From Planctomycetota bacterium (GTDB taxonomy: Bacteria > Planctomycetota > Phycisphaerae > UBA1845 > PWPN01), in NCBI GenBank assembly GCA_016209665.1, contig JACQVT010000311.1:1-5663 (forward strand): a stretch of DNA of 5,663 nt. Reading direction: 5' to 3'. Shown here piece after piece: positions 1-5,316 of this stretch. Each line of letters begins with the position of its first letter. Position 1 is the stretch's first letter. The position numbers and the translations under genes are program-made. A model generated the notes under the pieces. The model did not search any database. It worked only from the letters and a program-made list of their open reading frames with translations, and was not told the DNA's origin.

Positions 1-870
1 GACATACACCGCGCCACCGTCGGGCGCCGCCGCGTCCTGGTAGGGCGCTCCCACCAGCGCGTCATTGCCTTCTAGGGAGACGGACCAGCCGAAGAAGTCG
101 GTATTGGCCGCGTCGCTGGCCGTAAGCTCCGCCTGCTGGCTCCAGGCGCCCGCGTCACGATGGAAGACATAGACGGCGCCGGTATTGGTCCCGGCCAGGT
201 CTTGCAGATAAGCGCCCACTATGGCGAATGAGCGGCTGATCGAGACGGAGATCCCGAATCCGTCATAGGCGGCGGGGTTGGACGAGGTGAGCTTGGCCTC
301 CTGGACCCAGGCGGACCCGTCCAGCCGGTAGACGTACGCGGCGCCGGACTCCGTATACAAGTCGCTGTGCCGATGCGCACCGACCAGCGCGTATCCGCCG
401 TCAATCGAAACGCTGACGCCGAACTCGTCGTTTGCTCCGCCGTCCGAGGGTACCAGCTTGCTTTCCTGCGTCCAGGCGGCGCCGTCGCGGCGGAACACGT
501 ACGCCGACCCGCAGTTGATCGCGCCGAGGTAATCGAAGGGGGCGCTCACCACGGCGCGATCCGCTGAAATCGCCACCACCTCGCCGAAACGGTCGCCGGC
601 CGCCGCATCGGAGGCCACCAGCTTGGCCTGCTGGAGCCAGTCCAACCCCTCACGATGGAACACGTAGGCCGAGCCGGAGTTCGACCCGGCATCATCGTCG
701 AAGTGCGTCCCGGACAGCAAATAGTCGCCGCTGATCGACACAGTGCGGCCGAACTCATCGTAGCCCGCGCCGTCGGCCGGGCAAAGCTTGACGGGGCCGG
801 ACTGAGCCGCCGCAGGCAGCACGGCCGCCAGGAGCCAGGCCCCCGCGATGATAGGCTCCAAACCCCTCAC
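1..870 (-). CDS. Secreted FG-GAP repeat protein (C-terminus outside window)
   Basis: The reading frame is open from a GTG at 870-868 to the window edge (290 codons) and has no stop, so the protein is partial. Residues 1-22 form a Sec signal peptide: a short basic start (VRG, initiator read as Met), a hydrophobic core around AWLLAAVL, and a likely cut after PAAA before QSGPV. The rest is tandem repeats of the FG-GAP_2 type: (K/E)L-x-(A/S)-(S/P)-D/N, then FG, VSI, a (L/V)VGA-like strand, and G-(S/A)-(A/V)-YVF ending in a W. FG phenylalanines fall at residues 40, 95, 150, 205 and 260, giving four full repeats and a partial fifth. Such repeats usually fold as beta-propeller blades; no enzymatic role is implied. 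The start is chosen because GTG overlaps the upstream gene's TGA (GTGA) and GGAG lies 8 bases before it; a GTG three codons upstream (879-877) is the alternative. The overlap implies translational coupling. Ligand and partner are unknown. Confidence 0.88.
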   Translation of the reverse strand, partial: MRGLEPIIAGAWLLAAVLPAAAQSGPVKLCPADGAGYDEFGRTVSISGDYLLSGTHFDDDAGSNSGSAYVFHREGLDWLQQAKLVASDAAAGDRFGEVVAISADRAVVSAPFDYLGAINCGSAYVFRRDGAAWTQESKLVPSDGGANDEFGVSVSIDGGYALVGAHRHSDLYTESGAAYVYRLDGSAWVQEAKLTSSNPAAYDGFGISVSISRSFAIVGAYLQDLAGTNTGAVYVFHRDAGAWSQQAELTASDAANTDFFGWSVSLEGNDALVGAPYQDAAAPDGGAVYV

Positions 871-2267
871 CGATAACACTCCAGCGGGGCAAGAACGTCT
901 TCGCCGCTCATGCAAGCCTGCAGCAGCCCGAAGTCCTCCTGGTCCACGTCGTCGTCTTCGTCGAGGATCGCATCCTGGCAAGACTCCTGCGTCTGCGCGA
1001 CGGCCGGGCCCGAGAGACAGGCTGCCAGATGCGCCACGTCGTGTGAGTCAACGTCGTTATCGCCGTCAGAATCGCCCTTGGGGCCGGGAACCCGCAGAAC
1101 CCGCAGGCCAAACGAAATGTCGGCCGCCTCCACGTGCCCGTAGAAATAGCAGGAAGAGGCGGCCTGGCGTTCCGGCGTGCTGATCCACGATCCGCCGCGG
1201 ACAGACCGCTTATCCATCGAAACGCCGTAATCCTGGCACCACTCCCAAACGTTTCCGGCCAGCCCATAGAGCCCGTACGCATTGGCCGTGTCGTTGGTCG
1301 CGAAGACCCCGCCGTGATCGGTGCCGTCGTAAAAGTCCACCGGCGCGGGGCCGGGCTCGTAGGGATCGCCGCTCCCAAACCAGTTCGCGTCGGCCGCCGT
1401 ATTCGTCTCGCGTCCGAAGCCGTACATCCAATGATACGGGAGGGCCTGCCAGCCGCCGGCGTTGGTGCGGAGCGTCGCGGGGGCGTTGGGATCGTACGCG
1501 GCGGCCTTCAGCCACTCGTTGAAATCGTTGGGATAGGGTCGGTTGATACCCGCCAGCAGGCCGGCGTCGTCCATTGGCAGGCGGTACCCGCGATACCGGC
1601 GGACCAGGTCGCTGCGCTCGGTATCGTTCAGATCGCGTCCGGCGGAGACGCTATCGTTGTGCAGCGGCGTTTTTCCCCACCAGTCCTGCGTCGAGATGGT
1701 GACCGGGTGCCAGCATCCGAGGTGCGGGCCCTCCGTGTAGCAGCACTGGCTCTCGCTCATGCCCTGGTCGAGCGTGAGCCAGTTGCAAAACTTGAGGGCC
1801 CCGGCCCAGGTCAGGCGCCGGGCGGCCCACTTCGCGCGGCCGGGCTTGACCTGGTAGCGGCTGCCGGCGGCCGCGGCGGGATCATAGGTCAGGTCGAATT
1901 CCGGGCTCGGCGAGTTCACGTAGCAAAGGTACTCGAACGGGGTGAGCGTGCCTTCCATGTAAACAGTGCCGGCGGCTTCGCTCGTGGTGAGAAAGTACAT
2001 GTTGCTCGACCGGCGGGTGGGCGCGCCGCTGGCCGCGTCGCGCTCGGCGTCGTTCAGGAAATCGCAGCACTGCTGGTTCGTGATCTCATACTTGCCCAGA
2101 CGGTACGTGTAGACGGGCCCCCCGGGCTCCCCTCCGCCGGGCACGCGGATCATGTACCCGTCCAGAGTCAGACCGTTGCCGCTCACGTCCGGGTTGAAAA
2201 CCCCCGCAGTCGCTGGGCCGGCGCACCCCAATATCCAGCCAGTCAGCAGGACCGACCCAGCCAGCAT
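867..2267 (-). CDS. Exported SUMF1-fold protein with C-terminal dockerin-like EF-hands
   Basis: This encodes 466 residues. The N-terminus is a signal: hydrophobic residues 3-14, then either a lipobox-like ILGC (Cys15) or a signal peptidase I site after ATA (19-21); it is odd in having no basic residue near the start. Residues about 37-391 form a SUMF1 / formylglycine-generating-enzyme-like domain, shown by YRLGKYEITNQQ (55-66), RLP (229-231), EW (251-252), GNVWEW (338-343), RGGSW (357-361) and FGLRV (386-390). The two copper-binding Cys of true FGE, a few residues after GGS(Y/W), are not at the expected places, so it is probably not an FGE; this domain often serves other secreted roles. Residues 399-410 and about 434-445 are two dockerin-like Asp-rich loops. 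The first is canonical (D399, D401, D403, D407, D410); the second has Ile434 at ligand position 1. The start ATG has a GGAGGT 7 bases upstream and an in-frame TGA just before it. It is cotranscribed with the downstream FG-GAP gene. No substrate or cohesin partner is visible. Confidence 0.9.
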   Translation of the reverse strand: MLAGSVLLTGWILGCAGPATAGVFNPDVSGNGLTLDGYMIRVPGGGEPGGPVYTYRLGKYEITNQQCCDFLNDAERDAASGAPTRRSSNMYFLTTSEAAGTVYMEGTLTPFEYLCYVNSPSPEFDLTYDPAAAAGSRYQVKPGRAKWAARRLTWAGALKFCNWLTLDQGMSESQCCYTEGPHLGCWHPVTISTQDWWGKTPLHNDSVSAGRDLNDTERSDLVRRYRGYRLPMDDAGLLAGINRPYPNDFNEWLKAAAYDPNAPATLRTNAGGWQALPYHWMYGFGRETNTAADANWFGSGDPYEPGPAPVDFYDGTDHGGVFATNDTANAYGLYGLAGNVWEWCQDYGVSMDKRSVRGGSWISTPERQAASSCYFYGHVEAADISFGLRVLRVPGPKGDSDGDNDVDSHDVAHLAACLSGPAVAQTQESCQDAILDEDDDVDQEDFGLLQACMSGEDVLAPLECYR

Positions 2268-2274
2268 CCTTCAC

Positions 2275-2280
2275 ACCTCC
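2275..2280 (-). promoter_or_regulatory. Shine-Dalgarno site of the SUMF1/dockerin gene
   Basis: GGAGGT on the minus strand lies 7 bases before the ATG at 2267. An in-frame TGA sits two codons upstream of that ATG, so the start cannot lie further upstream in this frame. Confidence 0.8.
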
Positions 2281-2287
2281 GCGGCCA

Positions 2288-2293
2288 ATTATA
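2288..2293 (-). promoter_or_regulatory. Candidate -10 box (TATAAT) for the SUMF1/FG-GAP operon
   Basis: The minus strand reads TATAAT exactly, in otherwise GC-rich DNA. No TTGACA-like -35 is present 16-18 bases upstream; that stretch is GC-rich (CGCCCG at 17-base spacing). If used, transcription would start near 2281, leaving a leader of only about 14 bases that begins at the GGAGGT ribosome site. Assignment rests on the box and its position alone. Confidence 0.35.
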
Positions 2294-2547
2294 CCCCAAT
2301 TCGGGCGCGGCGGGCGTGTTCTTCGGCCGCCAGCAGGGGCTCGGAACGGAAACGGGGCTTGTTCAGCCGGCACAAAGCGGCGAATCACACAGATATCGGT
2401 CCGCGGGTCGCGGCTGTCCCCCCACTACTCCCTCCACCTCAACTCCGTCGCGCCAGTCCGAAGGCCCGTAGCGCTACCGCCGTCGCCAGGATCTGCAGGC
2501 GAAGGAGGGGGAGTGTCTCAGAGGGTGTGTGGGAAGCTCCGGGGCTT

Positions 2548-2574
2548 GTCGGAACCGCGACCGTGAGGGAGCGG
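2548..2574 (+). repeat. Hairpin-forming segment resembling a dispersed planctomycete repeat
   Basis: The segment contains CGGAACCGCGACC followed by GTGAGGGAGCGG. CCGC (2555-2558) pairs with GCGG (2571-2574) and CC (2561-2562) with GG (2567-2568), closing a four-base GTGA loop of the GNRA class; between the two stems GA faces GA, which can form tandem sheared G-A pairs. That is an RNA-like hairpin. From memory, this wording (and its translated form PHGRGSD in spurious ORFs) recurs in planctomycete genomes. Only one copy is in this window, so the repeat status is recall rather than something shown here, and the element's true boundaries are unknown. Confidence 0.45.
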
Positions 2575-2715
2575 CATTCTGCCGCCGGGGCGTTGTCCGC
2601 CGCCGTCCGCTTCCTGGCGGGCGCGGCTCGGAAAGCACCGCTCACACACGCTCTCACCTCTGAAGCACGGGACAAGTTTGAAAACAGAGTGGGCACAACG
2701 ACGGAGAAAGCGTTG

Positions 2716-2721
2716 TACAAT
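2716..2721 (+). promoter_or_regulatory. Candidate -10 box (TACAAT) for the aldo/keto reductase gene
   Basis: TACAAT matches the -10 consensus at five of six bases and sits in a locally AT-richer patch (TTGTACAAT). The best -35 candidate at 18-base spacing is GGCACA, only three of six. A start near 2728 would give a leader of about 70 bases that begins with the hairpin at 2729-2751. The 8-bp palindrome TTGTACAA overlaps the box. Confidence 0.3.
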
Positions 2722-2728
2722 ACCGGCA

Positions 2729-2751
2729 CCCGAGCCTCCGGCGGAGCCGGG
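2729..2751 (+). other. Short leader hairpin upstream of the reductase gene
   Basis: CCCG (2729-2732) pairs with CGGG (2748-2751), and CTCC (2736-2739) with GGAG (2743-2746) around a GGC loop, with an uneven internal loop between the stems. It has no T-run, so it is not a typical intrinsic terminator. It lies 48 bases before the start codon and could be a structured 5' leader or simply GC-rich chance pairing. Confidence 0.3.
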
Positions 2752-2788
2752 CGAGGTCGTCTGGGAAATGCGGTATCCATCAAAACCC

Positions 2789-2794
2789 GGAGGT
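2789..2794 (+). promoter_or_regulatory. Shine-Dalgarno site that sets the reductase start
   Basis: GGAGGT lies 5 bases before the ATG at 2800. The same frame stays open far upstream (to about 2152), so this site and the Tat signal that follows are what fix the start at 2800. Confidence 0.85.
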
Positions 2795-2799
2795 GGCGC

Positions 2800-4035
2800 A
2801 TGTCGAACCCGATGAATCGACGTCAGTTTCTCGAGCGAGCCGGCCGGGCCGCGCTGGCCGGCGCCGCCGTGCCCGCGATCCACGCGGCCGCGGCGAACGA
2901 GCCCGCAGCCACCCAACCGGCGCTCGAGTGGCGAAACAGGCAGCCGGGCATGGCCTATACGAAGCTGGGCCGGACGAACTTCATGACCAGCCGGGTGGCG
3001 TTCGGGGCCGGCGGGCTGTTCGAGAACACGGGCGGGGACGCCCGACTTCTGGAGCTGGCCGTCGAGCGGGGCGTCAATTACATCGATACGGCCCGAGGCT
3101 ACGGCCGGAGCGAGGCAGTCATCGGCCAGTTCGCCAAGCAACACCGCGACAAGCTCTTCGTCGTCAGCAAGGCCCGCGACATCGGCTGGCCGAAGATGAC
3201 GATTCGCAAGGGCGAGGACGCCAAGTGCGCCGCCCTGTTCTCAGAACAGCTCGACAAGTCGCTCTCCTCCCTGGGTTTCGAGCCGGTCGACTGTTATATG
3301 ATCCAGGGCGCGGAACACGACTGGATCGTCACGATGGACGCTCTCTACAACGTCTTCGAGAAGGCCCGCAAGGCCGGCAAGGTCCGCTACTTCGGCCTCG
3401 CCACGCACACGAACGTCGGGCCTGTCTGCGAGCTGGCCGCGCAGACGAAGCGATACGACGTCGTGATGCTCTCCATTCATCCCGGTAATGCGGCCGATCT
3501 CGCCCCCGCCATCGGGAAAATGCGCCAGGCCGGGATCGGCGTCGTCAGCATGAAGACCGGCGGCAAGGTCCGCGGGGACGATTTCAAGGACACGTTCGGG
3601 GGTTTCTTCGCCGGCCACAATCTTACCCCACACCAGAAGGCGTTTGCCTGGTTGCTCTTGCGGGCTCAGGTGGATGCGTTCAACTCACACATGCCCAACC
3701 GCGAGATTCTGGAGGAGAACCTCGCCGTGCCGACCCTTCCGTTGGGCAAGGCCGAACTCGACGCGATGGAAAATGACCTGTACGCGGCTTACCGGGGCGT
3801 CTGCCGGCATTGCGGACAATGCAACGCCGTCTGCCCGAATGGCGTTCGGCCGGGCGACCTGCTCCGCTGCCACGCCTATCGCGTCCATTATCGCGAGGAC
3901 GCCTGGGCAGCGACGGCCCTGACGGAGTGCGGCGGCCGCGAAAGTGCCGCCCGCTGCCGGGCTTGCGGGGCCTGTTCGAGCCGCTGCCCGGCAGGCATCG
4001 ACCTGCCGACCTTCGTGGGCAGCCTGCGGGCCTGA
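2800..4035 (+). CDS. Tat-exported aldo/keto reductase with C-terminal 2x[4Fe-4S] domain
   Basis: This encodes 411 residues. The N-terminus is a twin-arginine signal (NRRQFL, Arg7-Arg8; hydrophobic 14-27; probable cut in the alanine run 29-32). The AKR barrel begins near YTKLGRTNF (52-60) and carries three of the four usual catalytic residues: Asp96 and Tyr101 in IDTARGYG, and Lys124 in VVSKA. The fourth, normally His at the end of the strand DxxxxH, is Gln169 in DCYMIQG; His173 lies four residues on. After the barrel ([11 protein letters not shown] region) come two cysteine clusters, C335-C338-C341-C345-Pro and C386-C389-C392-C396-Pro, each CxxCxxCxxxCP, fitting two [4Fe-4S] clusters. The order matches the AKR-ferredoxin group often labelled COG1453-like. 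Tat export suits a protein folded around cofactors before transport. It is probably an NAD(P)-dependent oxidoreductase or an electron-transfer variant; the substrate is unknown. It appears to be a single-gene unit. Confidence 0.9.
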   Translation: MSNPMNRRQFLERAGRAALAGAAVPAIHAAAANEPAATQPALEWRNRQPGMAYTKLGRTNFMTSRVAFGAGGLFENTGGDARLLELAVERGVNYIDTARGYGRSEAVIGQFAKQHRDKLFVVSKARDIGWPKMTIRKGEDAKCAALFSEQLDKSLSSLGFEPVDCYMIQGAEHDWIVTMDALYNVFEKARKAGKVRYFGLATHTNVGPVCELAAQTKRYDVVMLSIHPGNAADLAPAIGKMRQAGIGVVSMKTGGKVRGDDFKDTFGGFFAGHNLTPHQKAFAWLLLRAQVDAFNSHMPNREILEENLAVPTLPLGKAELDAMENDLYAAYRGVCRHCGQCNAVCPNGVRPGDLLRCHAYRVHYREDAWAATALTECGGRESAARCRACGACSSRCPAGIDLPTFVGSLRA

Positions 4036-4072
4036 GGGCTGAATATTCCCTCGTGGCCGGCGGCTTCGGTCG
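4034..4072 (+). other. Weak hairpins just after the reductase stop codon
   Basis: Two small stems occur: GAGGG (4034-4038) with CCCTC (4048-4052), overlapping the stop codon, and CGGC (4061-4064) with GTCG (4069-4072) around a TTCG tetraloop (one G-T pair). Neither is followed by a T-run, so they could slow or protect a 3' end but are not a convincing intrinsic terminator. Confidence 0.25.
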
Positions 4073-4129
4073 ACAGGAGGCGGGGTACCCAGTAGAAACG
4101 CGGAATGCTCGACACGGCGCGAGATATCA

Positions 4130-4154
4130 CAACTCATTATGCTGTAGTGAGTTG
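4130..4154 (+). other. 10-bp intergenic hairpin between reductase and pilin-like genes
   Basis: The arms CAACTCATTA (4130-4139) and TAGTGAGTTG (4145-4154) pair over ten positions, nine Watson-Crick and one T-G, around the five-base loop TGCTG. It is AT-richer than its surroundings. No T-run follows, so it is not a standard terminator. It sits about 95 bases after the reductase stop and about 150 before the pilin-like gene. It could be an mRNA 3'-end structure, an operator, or a leader element. Confidence 0.55.
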
Positions 4155-4289
4155 CGTGCTCGGCCCGCCGGATGCGTCATTGAGCGTTCCTGCTTGGTTG
4201 CATTTTGGCGTTGGGCGCGTGAACTTCTGGGGTTGTCGATGCGACTTGACGGGTGGCGAAGGCATACGGCGAGTCCACGATGGTCCTCT

Positions 4290-4294
4290 GGGGA
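4290..4294 (+). promoter_or_regulatory. Probable ribosome site of the pilin-like gene
   Basis: GGGGA lies 7 bases before the ATG at 4302. A similar but slightly shorter TGGGG precedes the in-frame ATG at 4239, which would add 21 residues. The 4302 start is preferred because it already gives a long 30-residue leader before the cleavage site. Confidence 0.5.
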
Positions 4295-4301
4295 ACACTC
4301 G

Positions 4302-5306
4302 ATGAAGTCTGAAGCCGTCCACCCCACCAATCATGCCCTTTGGAAATCCGGCTACACCTGGATCCCCGAAGGGTCGCGGCACGGGCGTGCGTTCACGCTC
4401 GTCGAGGTGCTCGTTGTCACGGCGATCATCGCGGTACTGATCGCCCTCCTGCTGCCTGCCCTCTCCCAGGCGAGGGATCAGGCCCGCAGCGTGAGCTGCC
4501 GATCGAACATGAAGCAACTCATGACCGGCATGTACCTCTACGTCGGCGACTACAAGGTTCTTCCGGCCACGCACAGCCTGTTCTGGATGCAGGTCCTCTT
4601 CGGCAAAGAGTGGCCGAGGCCGACGGGCGTCACCTGGGACGGCGCCCGAGACAGGCTGGTCGGCGTGACGTACACCGCCGCCTACCGGCAACCCTACCAC
4701 CTCGACCCGGAGTTCGTCGCGGATGTGCCGGGCAGAGGCACGCTTTTCCGATACCTCAAGAAGCCGGCGGTCTATCTGTGTCCCGCCGACAAGCCGGGTC
4801 CGGCCGACGACACGCCTCTCGGCGGCGGCGGCAATGGGCGGCTCAGCTATTCCATGAACGCGTACATCGGCTACCGGGCGCCGGAGCAACTTCAGAGCTT
4901 CACATACGTCGCCGACTCGCTCGACAATCTGCTGCCCGGCCGGCAGAAAAAGGTCTCCTTCAGGACGGGCCAGCGAGTCGTGTTCTCGTCTTCCCGTTTC
5001 ATGACCATGTTCGAGGATCACCCATCCTACCACACCAATGCCACTTTCCCCGACGGGAACTTCAACTGCATCGACCGAATCGCCACGCGCCACATGCTCG
5101 ACTCGAAGAGCAGGACCGCCAAAGGGCGATCGAGCATCGCGTTTCTCGACGGCCACGTCGAGGCCTGCCTGTATCCCGCCAAGACGCTGGGCCGCGAGCT
5201 GTTCGCCGAGTTCGGCCAACCTCGCTTCTGGCCCGAATCCGGCCTTCCCGACCGCGCCAACATGGCCGCCTTCATCAAGCGGCTCCAAACCCCCTGCCCC
5301 TGGTGA
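4302..5306 (+). CDS. Type IV pilin-like / pseudopilin-like protein with DGHVE C-terminal motif
   Basis: This encodes 334 residues. The class III (prepilin) signal is clear: a basic, hydrophilic leader of 30 residues ending SRHGRA, then FTLVE with Glu35 at mature position 5 and a hydrophobic helix to about residue 54, followed by SQARDQAR. The residue before the cut is Ala30 instead of the usual Gly, which occurs in related planctomycete proteins. A SNMKQL motif follows. The C-terminal region has H264 and D283-G284-H285-V (FLDGHVE), as in the prepilin-associated H-X9-DG group, but with 18 residues between His and Asp-Gly rather than 9. The protein would be processed by a prepilin peptidase and anchored or assembled at the inner membrane; planctomycetes carry many such paralogues with unknown jobs. 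No other pilus or type II secretion gene is adjacent. An unbroken frame extends upstream to 3810, so the start is judged from the leader and ribosome site. Confidence 0.88.
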   Translation: MKSEAVHPTNHALWKSGYTWIPEGSRHGRAFTLVEVLVVTAIIAVLIALLLPALSQARDQARSVSCRSNMKQLMTGMYLYVGDYKVLPATHSLFWMQVLFGKEWPRPTGVTWDGARDRLVGVTYTAAYRQPYHLDPEFVADVPGRGTLFRYLKKPAVYLCPADKPGPADDTPLGGGGNGRLSYSMNAYIGYRAPEQLQSFTYVADSLDNLLPGRQKKVSFRTGQRVVFSSSRFMTMFEDHPSYHTNATFPDGNFNCIDRIATRHMLDSKSRTAKGRSSIAFLDGHVEACLYPAKTLGRELFAEFGQPRFWPESGLPDRANMAAFIKRLQTPCPW

Positions 5307-5316
5307 CACGCCGATA

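Larger units (their letters stand above)
2281..2799. other. Divergent intergenic region without a supported gene
   Basis: This stretch separates the minus-strand SUMF1 gene from the plus-strand reductase. Frames run open through it on both strands, as expected from high GC, but none has a good ribosome site with a recognisable protein. It contains the TATAAT box at its left end, a C-rich/pyrimidine-rich run near 2419-2440, the repeat-like hairpin at 2548-2574, a possible -10 at 2716-2721 and a hairpin at 2729-2751. A small GC stem (CCGCG / CGCGG, 2401-2413, loop GGT) is also present but short. No tRNA or riboswitch fold was recognised. Confidence 0.6.

Noticed and set aside
644..873. Near-identical CTCCAACCCCTCAC-like words around 644-656 and 858-870
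   Set aside because: The match is only about 13 bases with an indel, and it falls in different contexts (inside repeat 1 and at the start codon of the FG-GAP gene). Chance similarity is the simpler reading.
1134..2471. Long plus-strand ORF (445 codons) antisense to the SUMF1 gene
   Set aside because: It mirrors the SUMF1 gene in GC-rich DNA, its protein is low-complexity Arg/Gly/Ala/Val text with no motif, and the minus-strand gene has a signal peptide, domain motifs and a strong ribosome site.
2152..2799. N-terminal extension of the reductase frame upstream of 2800
   Set aside because: The frame is open, but GGAGGT 5 bases before ATG 2800 and the Tat motif directly after it fix the start; the upstream part overlaps the SUMF1 gene's start.
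2439..2801. Minus-strand 120-codon ORF in the divergent intergenic region
   Set aside because: It runs through the repeat-like hairpin and the leader of the reductase gene, lacks a ribosome site, and its text matches the false-protein phrases such repeats give.
4034..4052. Intrinsic terminator for the reductase gene
   Set aside because: The stem is only 5 bp with a 9-base loop, overlaps the stop codon and has no T-run.
4198..4226. Promoter TTGCAT...GAACTT ahead of the pilin-like gene
   Set aside because: The -35 half is passable, but the -10 at 17-base spacing matches the consensus poorly; the TTGACG at 4246 has no -10 either.
3810..4301. N-terminal extension of the pilin-like frame into the reductase gene
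   Set aside because: A prepilin leader should be short; extending it would overlap the Fe-S coding region out of frame and has no supporting ribosome site apart from a weak option at 4239.
4137..5309. Long minus-strand ORF (390 codons) antisense to the pilin-like gene
   Set aside because: No ribosome site or domain is visible, and it lies wholly opposite a gene with clear prepilin and DGHVE motifs; open antisense frames are expected at this GC content.
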